Positions 35,035-43,341 of a stretch of DNA of 64,000 bases are shown here, piece after piece. The DNA comes from DATARH01 sp035534855 (GTDB taxonomy: Bacteria > Pseudomonadota > Alphaproteobacteria > ATCC43930 > CGMCC-115725). The position numbers and the translations under genes were made by a program. The stretch spans positions 1-64,000 of the forward strand of contig DATLRD010000115.1 of assembly GCA_035534855.1 (NCBI GenBank), written 5' to 3'. Under the pieces are notes generated by a model, which was given only the letters and a program-made list of their open reading frames with translations, was not told the origin of the DNA and did no database searches. Numbering within the stretch: the first letter of the stretch is position 1; the number at the start of each line of letters is the position of its first letter.

Positions 35035-35901
35035 CTACTTTCGGAACGGGTGGCCCGGCAATCCCGGCACCTTCATCCGCATCGTGTAGACCGAGCTGTG
35101 TGCGGTGAAGAACAGGGTCTTCATGTCCGGGCCGCCGAACGCGAGGTTGGCCGGCACTTCCGGCGTCTTGATGATGCCGATGCGGCTGCCATCGGGCGCG
35201 AAGACCCAGGTGCCGCCCGGCCCGGTGCAATAGACCCGGCCTTCGACATCGACCTTCATTCCGTCGGGCACCCCGATCTTCTCGTCCGACGACATATCGG
35301 CAAAAATGCCACGCCGCACCATCGCGCCGGTGCTGTCCAATTCGATTCGGTGGATATAGGCCGCGTGCCGGGTGTTGGCGACATAGAGCACCCGCTCGTC
35401 GGGGGAAAAGGCCAGCCCGTTCGGGTATTCGAAATCGGCGACATGGTGGCTCGAACCATCGGGCGTGATGCGATAGATCGCTGCCGGGTCGAGTTCGCGG
35501 TCGGCGAGCGGCACCCGCATCCCGGGATTGGTGAAATAAAGGCTGCCGTCCGATTTGCACACGACGTCGTTGGGGCGCGACAGGCGCTTGCCGTCGAAGC
35601 GGTCCATCAACACCTCATGCGCGGCGAACTTGCCGTCCGCGGGCCAGCGCGTCACCCGCCGGTTGGCGCCCTCGCACAGCACCAGCCGCCCCTGCCGGTC
35701 AAAGGTCGTGCCGTTGCCGTCGCCGGTCTTCTCGCGCAGCATTTCGGCCGGGCCGCCGGGCTTGATGCGGTAGAATTTCGACTCCCGCACATCGACGAAA
35801 TACCAGAGCCCATCGGGGTGATAGAGCGGCCCTTCGGTAAAGGTGAAACCGGTGGCGAGACGCTGCACGTCACCATCGATAAGGTCGTCGAGAGCGGCCA
35901 T
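35035..35901 (-). CDS. SMP-30/gluconolactonase-family lactonase
   Basis: A six-bladed beta-propeller, probably a calcium- or zinc-dependent lactonase. The 288-residue product shows the family metal ligands: Glu23 in FTEGPLYHP, an Asn in LSRPNDVV, and an Asp in GVPDGMKVD. Propeller strands such as RLVLCEG and DGSLYFTNPG are regular. ATG 35901 follows AAGGAGAAAACG. It is the last gene of a minus-strand catabolic operon with a ring-cleavage dioxygenase and amidohydrolases, so it may open a lactone intermediate of that pathway. Confidence 0.87.
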   Translation of the reverse strand: MAALDDLIDGDVQRLATGFTFTEGPLYHPDGLWYFVDVRESKFYRIKPGGPAEMLREKTGDGNGTTFDRQGRLVLCEGANRRVTRWPADGKFAAHEVLMDRFDGKRLSRPNDVVCKSDGSLYFTNPGMRVPLADRELDPAAIYRITPDGSSHHVADFEYPNGLAFSPDERVLYVANTRHAAYIHRIELDSTGAMVRRGIFADMSSDEKIGVPDGMKVDVEGRVYCTGPGGTWVFAPDGSRIGIIKTPEVPANLAFGGPDMKTLFFTAHSSVYTMRMKVPGLPGHPFRK

Positions 35902-35945
35902 CGTTTTCTCCTTAGGGCTGCCGCATCCTGTAGGACGCAACGGCC

Positions 35946-36998
35946 TCACGCGTGATAATGCGCAAACACCACCGGCGAGACGAAGGCCCAGCATTCGAGG
36001 AATTCGGCCTTGTCGGGCTTGCAGCCAAGCGCTTCCATCGCGCCTAAGAGGCAGAACCAGTTGAGCACCTCGTGCTGGCCTGATTCCTCGATCTGGTCGG
36101 TGGTGTAGCGGTGCCACGTCGCGTAGTCGCCCTGTTCCAGCGCATCGTAGAGCGCGCGGTCGGCCGCTACATCGGGCCAGAGCTGCCAGTTTTTCTCGGT
36201 CAGGAACGAGTGCGACCAGGAGGACGACGCCATCAGCGCGACGCGCCACGGGCTGTCGGCCATGATCTTCGCGGTCGCCGCGCCGACCTGCATGCAGCGG
36301 TGCGGGTTGGGTGACGGCGGGTCGAGCGAGCGGATCTCGTCTTTCATCGCCAGCGGCAGGCGCAAGCCGCGCGCGGCGTTGACCCGGCGGCCGTAGCAAT
36401 TCACCGAAAACTGTACCAGCGGATAGTCGAAGCCGCGGCGCTCGTCATCGAGAAACAGCAGCGTGTTTTCGAACGCGTGGCCCATCTTGTGGTGCAGCGG
36501 CTTGTAGGCATAGCCGACATCGATGCCGCTCTCGATCAGCTTGTTGGCGAGGTACTTCCCGGCCTCCTTGTGCCCGCGCACGCGGAAGGTTTTGTCCGCC
36601 GGCTCGTTCCACGGGTTGTCGGGGCTGCGGCGGTGCGCCCAGGGCTGGATGTCCTGGTCGTCATAGGCGAGCACCGCAAACGGCGGCACGATGTCTTCCT
36701 TGAAATTCTCGTACTGGTCGTCGCCCCACATGACGATCAGATCGGGCTTGAACGCGTCGAGCGCCGCCCGCGCCTCGGCGAAATGCTTACGGTAGATTTC
36801 GCGATAGCGCGCGGCGGTTGCGGCGCCCCAATCGTTGCCAAGCTCGGCGCGCAGCTTTTCGGGCCAGGCGGCCGGCTGCTTCATCGCCTCCGGCATGTCG
36901 GGGTCGGCGAGCGAGGCCTTCATCATGCCGGTCCACTCTTCGTTCCGGCGCAGCATCACCGGCCGATGGGTACAGCCGATCCCCAGGATTTCAGCCAT
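35946..36998 (-). CDS. LigB-type extradiol ring-cleavage dioxygenase
   Basis: Class III Fe(II) dioxygenase, catalytic (beta) subunit type, cleaving catechol-like or hydroxylated heteroaromatic rings beside the hydroxyls. The 350-residue product begins AEILGIGCTHRPVM, where His11 fits the first iron ligand. It continues with DLIVMWGDDQYENF and ASSSWSHSFLTEKNW, both typical of LigB-fold proteins. No LigA-like alpha subunit is encoded beside it. Of two adjacent ATGs, I chose 36998 for its distance from GGAGG. It lies between the amidohydrolase pair and the lactonase in one operon. Confidence 0.85.
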   Translation of the reverse strand: MAEILGIGCTHRPVMLRRNEEWTGMMKASLADPDMPEAMKQPAAWPEKLRAELGNDWGAATAARYREIYRKHFAEARAALDAFKPDLIVMWGDDQYENFKEDIVPPFAVLAYDDQDIQPWAHRRSPDNPWNEPADKTFRVRGHKEAGKYLANKLIESGIDVGYAYKPLHHKMGHAFENTLLFLDDERRGFDYPLVQFSVNCYGRRVNAARGLRLPLAMKDEIRSLDPPSPNPHRCMQVGAATAKIMADSPWRVALMASSSWSHSFLTEKNWQLWPDVAADRALYDALEQGDYATWHRYTTDQIEESGQHEVLNWFCLLGAMEALGCKPDKAEFLECWAFVSPVVFAHYHA

Positions 36999-37013
36999 CA
37001 TCGCCTCCCTGCT

Positions 37014-38108
37014 TTAAAAGCGGTGCCGCCGGTTTTCCGGCACCGGAATGTTCAGCAGCCGGGCGGCGTTGCGGCCGGCGATCGCGGCGCGCTCGGTGTC
37101 GTTCAGCGCCTTGCAGGCTTCGAGCTTGCCGACCGGGTCGATTTCGCCCATGTCGGCCGGGTAGTCGGTGCCCATCAGGATATGATCGACGCCGAATTCC
37201 TTTACCAGGTATTCGAGCTGGTGGTCGGTATAGACCAGCGCGTCGAAATAGAGGCGCTTGAGGTAGGTCGTCGGCATCTCGCGCAGGTGCTCGCAGCAAT
37301 CCGGCCGCGCCGCGGCGCCGTGGTCGATGCGGCCCGAATAGGCCGGCAGATAGCCGCCGCCGTGCGACAGGCACATCTTGAGGTTCGGGTGGTCGCGCAG
37401 CACGCCGCCAAAGATCAGGTGATGCGTTGCGATCGTCGTATCGAGCGGGTTGCCGATCACGTTGTTGAAGTAGTGGTCATGCAGCCGCCGCGCCTCGGTA
37501 AACCCGTCGGAGTGCATGAACAGCAGCATGCCGAGTTCTTCGGCGCGGGCAAAGATCGGGCGAAACTTCGGGTCGGAAAGGTCCTGCCCGGCGACATGGG
37601 TCATGATCTCGATGCCGCGGAAGCCGAGCGAGTGGTGGCATCGCTCCAGTTCCTTCACCGCCAGTTCCGGAGCCTGGAACGGCACGGTGCCGAGCCCGGT
37701 GAAGCGGTCGGGGTACTTGCCGCAAATCTCGGCGATGAAATCGTTGGTCGCCCGCGACGCCGCGAGGCCGAGATCAGCGTCGGCGCCGTAATAGGTCTGG
37801 CGCGGCGCCGGGCTGATCGCCTGCATGTCGATGCCCATCAGGTCCATGTCGGCGATGCGCTGTTCGGGCGAATGGCCCTGCTCGGCGGTGCGCACGCCGT
37901 TGGCGCGGTTCTGCGCCTGGCTTTTCGGATTCGCCTGGGTTTCGAGGAACCATTTCGTCACTTCCTCGCGCCCCTCGACCATCTCGGCGGCCTTGGCGCA
38001 GCGCACGTGGCAGTGAATGTCGAGCGTGAACCATTTGCCGCGGGCATGCGCCGGGCCTGGAAACCGGCCGGGAATGCGGGCGCCTTCGGGCAGGCAGGTG
38101 AAAAGCAT
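37014..38108 (-). CDS. ACMSD-like amidohydrolase, copy A
   Basis: A metal-dependent decarboxylase/hydrolase of the amidohydrolase-2 family, close in pattern to 2-amino-3-carboxymuconate-6-semialdehyde decarboxylase. The 364-residue product has DIHCH (His32, His34), LSHGGGYLPAYSGRIDHG and MGTDYPADMGE. An unusual N-terminal extension (MLFTCLPEGARIPGRFPGPA) precedes the barrel. The start follows AGGAGAACAAGA. It is directly behind its paralog, 11 bases away, and ahead of the ring-cleavage dioxygenase. It probably removes CO2 from, or hydrolyses, a ring-opened product. Confidence 0.87.
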   Translation of the reverse strand: MLFTCLPEGARIPGRFPGPAHARGKWFTLDIHCHVRCAKAAEMVEGREEVTKWFLETQANPKSQAQNRANGVRTAEQGHSPEQRIADMDLMGIDMQAISPAPRQTYYGADADLGLAASRATNDFIAEICGKYPDRFTGLGTVPFQAPELAVKELERCHHSLGFRGIEIMTHVAGQDLSDPKFRPIFARAEELGMLLFMHSDGFTEARRLHDHYFNNVIGNPLDTTIATHHLIFGGVLRDHPNLKMCLSHGGGYLPAYSGRIDHGAAARPDCCEHLREMPTTYLKRLYFDALVYTDHQLEYLVKEFGVDHILMGTDYPADMGEIDPVGKLEACKALNDTERAAIAGRNAARLLNIPVPENRRHRF

Positions 38109-38119
38109 TCTTGTTCTCC

Positions 38120-39205
38120 TTATTTCACCGGCGGCATTTCGATGTTCAAGAGCCGCGCCGCGTTGCGGCCGAGGATTGCGCGGCGCTGCACATCGTCGAG
38201 CCCCTTGGCGCCTTCGACAAACCCGATCGGGTCCACTTCGCCCATATCGGCCGGATAGTCGGTGCCCATCAGCACGTGGTCGGCGCCGTATTGGTTCACC
38301 AGGTATTCGAGCTGGTGGTGGGTGTAGACGATGCTGTCGAAATAAAGCCGCTTGAGATAGGTCGTCGGCATCTCGCGCAGGTGTTCGCAGCAATCCGGCC
38401 GGGCCGAGGCGCCGTGGTCGATACGACCGGAATAGGCCGGCAGCATTCCGCCGCCATGCGACAGCACCAGCTTCAAATTCGGGTGGTCCTGCAACACGCC
38501 GCCGAATATCAGGTGATGCACCGCGACCGTGGTGTCGAGCGGGTTGCCGATCACGTTGGTGAAATAGTGGTCACGAAAGCGGCTGGCCTCGGGAAACCCG
38601 GTCGGGTGCATGAACAGGGTCAGGCCAAGCTCCTCGGCGCGGGCGAAGATCGGCCGGAAGCGCGGCTCGGACAGATCGGCGCCGGCGACGTTGGTGGCGA
38701 TCTCGATGCCGCGGAGGCCGAGCGATTTGTGCAGCCGGTCAAGCTCGGTGACCGCCAGTTCCGGCGCCTGGAACGGTACCGTGCCGAGCCCGACGAAACG
38801 ATCGGGATGCTTGCCGCAGATGTCGGCGATGTTGTCGTTGATGACGCGCGCGGTCGCGATGCCCAGATCGGCCGGCACGCTGTAGAAGGTCTGGGCCGGC
38901 GACGGGGTGATCGCCTGGATGTCGATCCCCATCCGGTCCATGTCTTCGAGCCGCTTGTCGATCGAGGTGAACTGGATGCGGGTGCGTCGCGCCTGCTCGC
39001 GGTTCACGTCGCGGGTGTGCTCGTTGGCGAACTGGTGGCGCGGCTGCCAGTCCATCGACAGCCCGGCCGACGCGACCATCTCCTCGGCCTTCGCGGTCAA
39101 CAGGTGGCAGTGGATGTCGACCGTGAACCACTTGCCGCGGGCGTGCACCGGGCCGGGAAAACGGCCCGGGATCTGCGCCCCTTGCGGCAGACAGGTGAAC
39201 AGCAT
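38120..39205 (-). CDS. ACMSD-like amidohydrolase, copy B
   Basis: The 361-residue tandem paralog of the next gene, with the same N-terminal extension (MLFTCLPQGAQIPGRFPGPV), metal motif DIHCH (32-34), LSHGGGMLPAYSGRIDHG and MGTDYPADMGE. The two differ most around residues 40-80, which would shape the substrate pocket. The ATG at 39205 follows AAGGAG. Two such paralogs could form a hetero-oligomer or act on successive intermediates. It may be the first gene of the operon, or second after the maleate-isomerase-like gene. Confidence 0.87.
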   Translation of the reverse strand: MLFTCLPQGAQIPGRFPGPVHARGKWFTVDIHCHLLTAKAEEMVASAGLSMDWQPRHQFANEHTRDVNREQARRTRIQFTSIDKRLEDMDRMGIDIQAITPSPAQTFYSVPADLGIATARVINDNIADICGKHPDRFVGLGTVPFQAPELAVTELDRLHKSLGLRGIEIATNVAGADLSEPRFRPIFARAEELGLTLFMHPTGFPEASRFRDHYFTNVIGNPLDTTVAVHHLIFGGVLQDHPNLKLVLSHGGGMLPAYSGRIDHGASARPDCCEHLREMPTTYLKRLYFDSIVYTHHQLEYLVNQYGADHVLMGTDYPADMGEVDPIGFVEGAKGLDDVQRRAILGRNAARLLNIEMPPVK

Positions 39206-39276
39206 TGCGTCTCCTTCCCAGCGGTTTCCAGTATCCTACGCGAGATCGCCGCGTCTCGCGCAAGCGCGACGACGGT

Positions 39277-39993
39277 TCACCCTGCCGGCACTTTTTCGAG
39301 CAGCACGCCGAGCCCCTTGAGCCCGTCCTTCGCGCCGAACTGGCGCAGCATCGCCCAGATCAGCGCCTGGTTGGTGGTGACGACCGGCTTGCCGAATTGG
39401 CGCTCCCAGCCGGCGACGTGCACCATCGTCGGGAAATTGCCGCCGGGCACGACAAAGGCCTCGATCTCCGGCCGGTCGATGCGGGCAAAGGCGTCGCGCG
39501 CGTTTTCCGGGCCGAGCGCGCCGATCGCATAGGAATCGGTCGCGGCAAACCCCTCGACCGCTGCCACCGCAAACCCGAACCGGCTTTCGAACAGGCGCTT
39601 GGCGGCGGCGTTGACCGGCTCGGAATAGGGCGAGACCAGCGCCACCCGCCTGGCGCCCAGCGCGTTGACGGCGCGGCCGATCGCGACCGCCGAGGTGATC
39701 GCCGGCACGCCGGCCGCCTCGCTCATCCGGCGGGTTGCGTCGTCGTCGTAGCCGTCGCGATGCAGGCTCGCCGAGGTCTGCACCAGCATGATCATCTCGA
39801 CTTTGGCGGTGCCGAGCAGACGCGCCTGATAATCGAGGTCTTCGTCGCGCGGCGAGGAAAACGGCGATTTGCTCGGGCTGCTACTCAGCATCCGGCCGTA
39901 ATGCGCCTGGTATTCGGGCGGCAGCAGATGGCTGTATTCGATCTCGCAGGTGGTGTTGGTCGAGGGGATCAGCGCGCCGAAATGCCGGGTCAT
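39277..39993 (-). CDS. Maleate isomerase/Asp-Glu racemase-like protein lacking both cysteines
   Basis: A 238-residue protein of the family of maleate cis-trans isomerase and arylmalonate decarboxylase. The N-terminus (HFGALIPSTNTTCEIEY) and the Rossmann-like core (GRAVNALGARRVALVSPYSEPVN) are typical. The two catalytic cysteines are not: where ACTS is expected the sequence reads V71-QTS, and where CTN is expected it reads PGGNF (183-187). Catalysis by the usual two-cysteine mechanism is therefore unlikely. It lies upstream of the amidohydrolase pair and probably belongs to the same pathway. Confidence 0.8.
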   Translation of the reverse strand: MTRHFGALIPSTNTTCEIEYSHLLPPEYQAHYGRMLSSSPSKSPFSSPRDEDLDYQARLLGTAKVEMIMLVQTSASLHRDGYDDDATRRMSEAAGVPAITSAVAIGRAVNALGARRVALVSPYSEPVNAAAKRLFESRFGFAVAAVEGFAATDSYAIGALGPENARDAFARIDRPEIEAFVVPGGNFPTMVHVAGWERQFGKPVVTTNQALIWAMLRQFGAKDGLKGLGVLLEKVPAG

Positions 39994-40094
39994 GCGCAGG
40001 GCCTTTCGCTGGTTGCGAACCGGCCCTACTGTGACAGACGCGGCGCGGCCGCCAAAGGGTGACGTGTCGCGCTCCCGGTGGCAAAGCCGCGCGG

Positions 40095-41159
40095 TCAGCA
40101 GCGGCGGTCACGCAGCCGGGCAGAGACCAGCCGGGCAGAGACCAGCCGGGCGATGGCGGCGGGCGCTTGGTCGGGGATCGCAAACACCGAGCTTACGTTG
40201 ATCTCGCACAGCACGTAGGTGTCCGCGCCCGAAGCATCGCGCGGGCCGTAGAGGAAATCGGCATCCCAGATGATCGGCAGCGACCCGGCGTCGATGCCCA
40301 GCACCGCCATCATCTGCGGCGTCCATTCGCCCTCCATCCGTGCACGAAGCGCCTGGAACGGCGCAGCATCAGGCCCGTGCATGATCCGCGGGCCGGGTTG
40401 CGCCGCAGGTGAATCCGGCCCGTCCGGCGGCGGTGGGATCAGCGCCTTGATAAGCTGGTGCCCAAAGCCCACCACCCTGTCGGCGCCCATGTAGCAGCGG
40501 ATCATGCCGTCGGGCAGGCGCGGCTGGAACGGCTGGTCGACGATGCAGCTGTCGGCCGCAAGATAGGCGCCGCAGGCCGCGATAAAGTCCGCGAGGGGCA
40601 ATTCCTCCGGAATGCTGCCGCGGCGGGCCTGCAACACCCGCACGCGCCCGGTGCCAGGCAGCAGTTCGACCTTCCACACCCCCTGCCCGCCGTTGCCGCG
40701 GTTGCGTTTGACGACGCGGGGGCCGGCGGTTTGCAGCCGTTCCGGAAACCCGGCCGCGAATTCGGCGGCGGACCGGTAGAGCGCGGTGTCGGTGCCCCAG
40801 CCGAGGTGCCGGGTGCGGTGTAGAACCTCCTTGACCCCCATCTTCAAGGTGACATCGGGATGAGCGCTGACCCACGGGCCGCGCCCGGCGACATCGCGCA
40901 ACAACGCGTCGAGTTCGGTGCGGTTCTTTCCGTCGTGAAGCGGATCAACCCACACCAGCACGCCGTCGGCCGCGAGAAGCTGCTCGCGCACCTCCGCGGC
41001 AAACGCCTCGTCGTACACCGCCGGCTCGGCCTCGATGCCGAGCGCCGCCAGTTCTTCAAAGACGCGGTGAAAGCGGTTGTTCTGCGGTGTCGCGGCCTGC
41101 CGGGCGGCGCGGTCGCCGCGCCAGAGGATCGCGATGCGGTGGGGTTTCATGGCGGTCAT
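40095..41159 (-). CDS. ATP-grasp-like protein of the Cj0069 type
   Basis: A 354-residue cytosolic protein with features of an ATP-grasp ligase: RVVKRNRGNGGQGVWKVEL (about 155-173) as the nucleotide-binding hairpin, and WDADFLYGP with YVLCEINVSSVFAIPD near the C-terminus as the metal-binding part. The N-terminal 110 residues form a separate Rossmann-like domain (IAILWRGDRAARQAATPQNN). No substrate is known to me. ATG 41159 follows GGGAG. The last residues come from a 15-base tandem repeat (RLVSARLVSARL), probably a recent expansion. Confidence 0.7.
   Translation of the reverse strand: MTAMKPHRIAILWRGDRAARQAATPQNNRFHRVFEELAALGIEAEPAVYDEAFAAEVREQLLAADGVLVWVDPLHDGKNRTELDALLRDVAGRGPWVSAHPDVTLKMGVKEVLHRTRHLGWGTDTALYRSAAEFAAGFPERLQTAGPRVVKRNRGNGGQGVWKVELLPGTGRVRVLQARRGSIPEELPLADFIAACGAYLAADSCIVDQPFQPRLPDGMIRCYMGADRVVGFGHQLIKALIPPPPDGPDSPAAQPGPRIMHGPDAAPFQALRARMEGEWTPQMMAVLGIDAGSLPIIWDADFLYGPRDASGADTYVLCEINVSSVFAIPDQAPAAIARLVSARLVSARLRDRRC
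40116..40151. repeat. 15-bp tandem repeat at the end of the ATP-grasp-like gene
   Basis: The unit CCGGGCAGAGACCAG occurs at 40116-40130 and 40131-40145, with a third partial copy to 40151. It stays in frame and encodes a duplicated ARLVS unit close to the stop codon, so copy-number changes would only alter the tail. Confidence 0.85.
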
Positions 41160-41366
41160 GTCGGGCTCCCGGGCACGCTCGCCGACGCGGCGAGTGGCGC
41201 AGAGCTTGGACGACCAGCCGTCTAGCGGGGTGCCTGCTTCGACCCCGCCGCGATGATATGGGGAGGGGTCGGGGCTGACAATCCCCTCCGACACGACGTC
41301 CCCTCCGACACGACAGCGGACCTCGGCTGCGAGAGAATGAGAGGGGCGCCGCGCCGCTGCCGAGGG

Positions 41367-41912
41367 TTATTTCGCCGTGGTTGTGGAAGGCTCGTTCGTC
41401 ACGCCCTGCCACACTTTTTCCGCGCCCGGCGGCAGCTTGTTCATGTTCTGGAGAAACAGTGCCAGCGTCCACATCTGGCGTGTGCTCAACGTGTCTTTCC
41501 ATGACGGCATGCCCGTCCAGCGGATGCCGTTTTGCAGTTTCCAGAAGGTCCAGCCGGGCGGGTCGTCCTCGACCCCGTCCGTCGCCAGCTGCGGCGGCTC
41601 TGGATACTCGCCCTTTGCGATGGGTGAGGCCGATGCGTCCCCTTTTGCGGTGCCGTGGCAGATCGCGCAATGCTGGGCGAATAGGTTGATGCCGTCGATC
41701 AGGTTGGCGTCCGTCAGCGGCACCGGGCTCGGCCCCTTTGGCGCGTCGCGCGACAAGGTTGCGCGCAGTGAGGTTCGGGCCGCCCATTGTTCGAGGAACA
41801 GCGGCTTTCCGTTCGCGGCGGCGGGGATGGCGCCGGAGACGATCATGCCGTATCCGACGGCGATGATGGCGACGACGGTCAAGACGATCCCGAGAAGAAT
41901 GCCCTTTACCAT
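41367..41912 (-). CDS. Membrane-anchored monohaem cytochrome c
   Basis: An electron carrier facing the periplasm. The 181-residue product has an N-terminal membrane anchor (about 5-27, ILLGIVLTVVAIIAVGYGMIV), the haem motif CAICH (Cys82, Cys85, His86) and the likely axial Met135 in WTGMPSW. The pattern fits class I c-type domains of dehydrogenase-linked or oxidase-linked cytochromes. ATG 41912 follows AAGGAGG. No dehydrogenase or oxidase gene is adjacent; the molybdenum hydroxylase further left could be a donor, but that is a guess. Confidence 0.88.
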   Translation of the reverse strand: MVKGILLGIVLTVVAIIAVGYGMIVSGAIPAAANGKPLFLEQWAARTSLRATLSRDAPKGPSPVPLTDANLIDGINLFAQHCAICHGTAKGDASASPIAKGEYPEPPQLATDGVEDDPPGWTFWKLQNGIRWTGMPSWKDTLSTRQMWTLALFLQNMNKLPPGAEKVWQGVTNEPSTTTAK

Positions 41913-42124
41913 GGGAGGCCTCCTTGTGGCTGACATCGGCAGCAACCGGCGCACGCGACATACGGTCCCGGAGCGGGAACGCGCAATCAGTGCTTTTGGT
42001 TCCACCCGCGGCAAAGTGTATCGCGCCTGCCTGTGCCGCCCGTCCCGCGCCTGGCAATGACGCTTCGACGTAATGCGAGAATCCTCTACGATGCCGGAAT
42101 GTATTCCGTTGAGGAGAGACGAGG

Positions 42125-43300
42125 ATGACGCTGCCGTTGAACGGCTTCACCGTGATCGATTTGACCGCGCACCGCGCCGGTCCGACCGCGGTGCGCCAGC
42201 TCGCCGATTGGGGCGCCGACGTGATCAAGATCGAGATGCCGGGCGAGCATACCGATGCCACCGGCAGCCGTCGAGACGGGCCGGATTTCCAGAACCTGCA
42301 CCGCAACAAGCGCTCGCTCTCGCTCAACCTGAAGAGCAAGGAAGGCCACGCGATCTTCATGAAGCTGGCCGAAAAGGCCGATGTGATCGTCGAAAACTTC
42401 AAATCGACCGTGAAGCACCGGCTCGGGATCGATTACGAGGCGGTAACACAGGTCAACCCGCGCATCGTCTATGGCAGCATCTCGGGCTTCGGGCAGGACG
42501 GGCCCTATGAAGGCCGGCCCGGCGTCGACCAGATTGCCCAGGGCATGGGGGGGTTGATGTCGATCACCGGTCACCCCGGGCAGGGCCCGACCCGCGTCGG
42601 CATCGCCATCAACGACACCTCGGCCGGCATTCTGCTGGCCAACGGCATCACCCTGGCGCTGCTGGCGCGCGAGCGCACCGGGCAGGGGCAATGGGTCCAC
42701 ACCTCGCTGCTCGAGGCGCAGATCTTCATGCTCGACTTCCAGGCCTCGCGCTACACGATGAAGGGCGAGGTGGCAAAGCAGGAGGGTAATTTCCACCCGA
42801 CCTCGCCCGGCACCGGCATGTTCCAGACCGCCGACGGCTACATCAACATCGCTGCCTCGGGCGACAATCTGTGGCGGAAGTTCTGTGAGATCGCCGGCGA
42901 CAAGGAGCTGGCATCGAACCCCGATTTCGCCACCGTGCCGCTGCGCGCCAAAAACCGGGCGGCGCTGATCGCGCACCTCAACGACGTGGTTCGGTCAAAA
43001 TCCAGCAAGTACTGGGTCGACGAATTGAACAAGGCGGGCGTGCCGTGCGGCCCGATCAACACGATCGACCAGGTGTTCGCCGACCCGCAGGTCAAGCATC
43101 TCGGCATCCGCCGCCCGGTCGATCACCCCACGATCGGCACCTTCGACATCGTCGGTCAGCCGATCCACATGAGCGCCTACCCGCAGCCCGAGCGCCTCAA
43201 GCCGACCCCCGACCAGGGACAGCACACCGACGAGGTGCTGGCCGAGCTGGGTTACGACGCGGCCGCGATCAAATCGTTTCACGCCGGCGGGGTGGTGTAA
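42125..43300 (+). CDS. CaiB/BaiF family CoA-transferase, copy 1
   Basis: A class III CoA-transferase moving CoA between carboxylic acids through an aspartyl-CoA intermediate. The 391-residue product has the N-terminal GADVIKIEMPGEHTDATGSR, the conserved VYGSISGFGQDGPY, and the catalytic Asp135 in RPGVDQIAQGMGG. The ATG lies behind GAGGAGAGACGAGG. It is followed after 41 bases by an acyl-CoA synthetase, so the pair would activate an organic acid by two routes. The substrate is unknown. Confidence 0.9.
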   Translation: MTLPLNGFTVIDLTAHRAGPTAVRQLADWGADVIKIEMPGEHTDATGSRRDGPDFQNLHRNKRSLSLNLKSKEGHAIFMKLAEKADVIVENFKSTVKHRLGIDYEAVTQVNPRIVYGSISGFGQDGPYEGRPGVDQIAQGMGGLMSITGHPGQGPTRVGIAINDTSAGILLANGITLALLARERTGQGQWVHTSLLEAQIFMLDFQASRYTMKGEVAKQEGNFHPTSPGTGMFQTADGYINIAASGDNLWRKFCEIAGDKELASNPDFATVPLRAKNRAALIAHLNDVVRSKSSKYWVDELNKAGVPCGPINTIDQVFADPQVKHLGIRRPVDHPTIGTFDIVGQPIHMSAYPQPERLKPTPDQGQHTDEVLAELGYDAAAIKSFHAGGVV

Positions 43301-43341
43301 GGGGCGCGCCTCGAAGGACGCGCCGAGGGGCTCTCGGCACC

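Noticed and set aside
36477..38258. 593-codon plus-strand frame across the dioxygenase and amidohydrolase genes
   Set aside because: Antisense to genes with clear metal-binding motifs and ribosome-binding sites.
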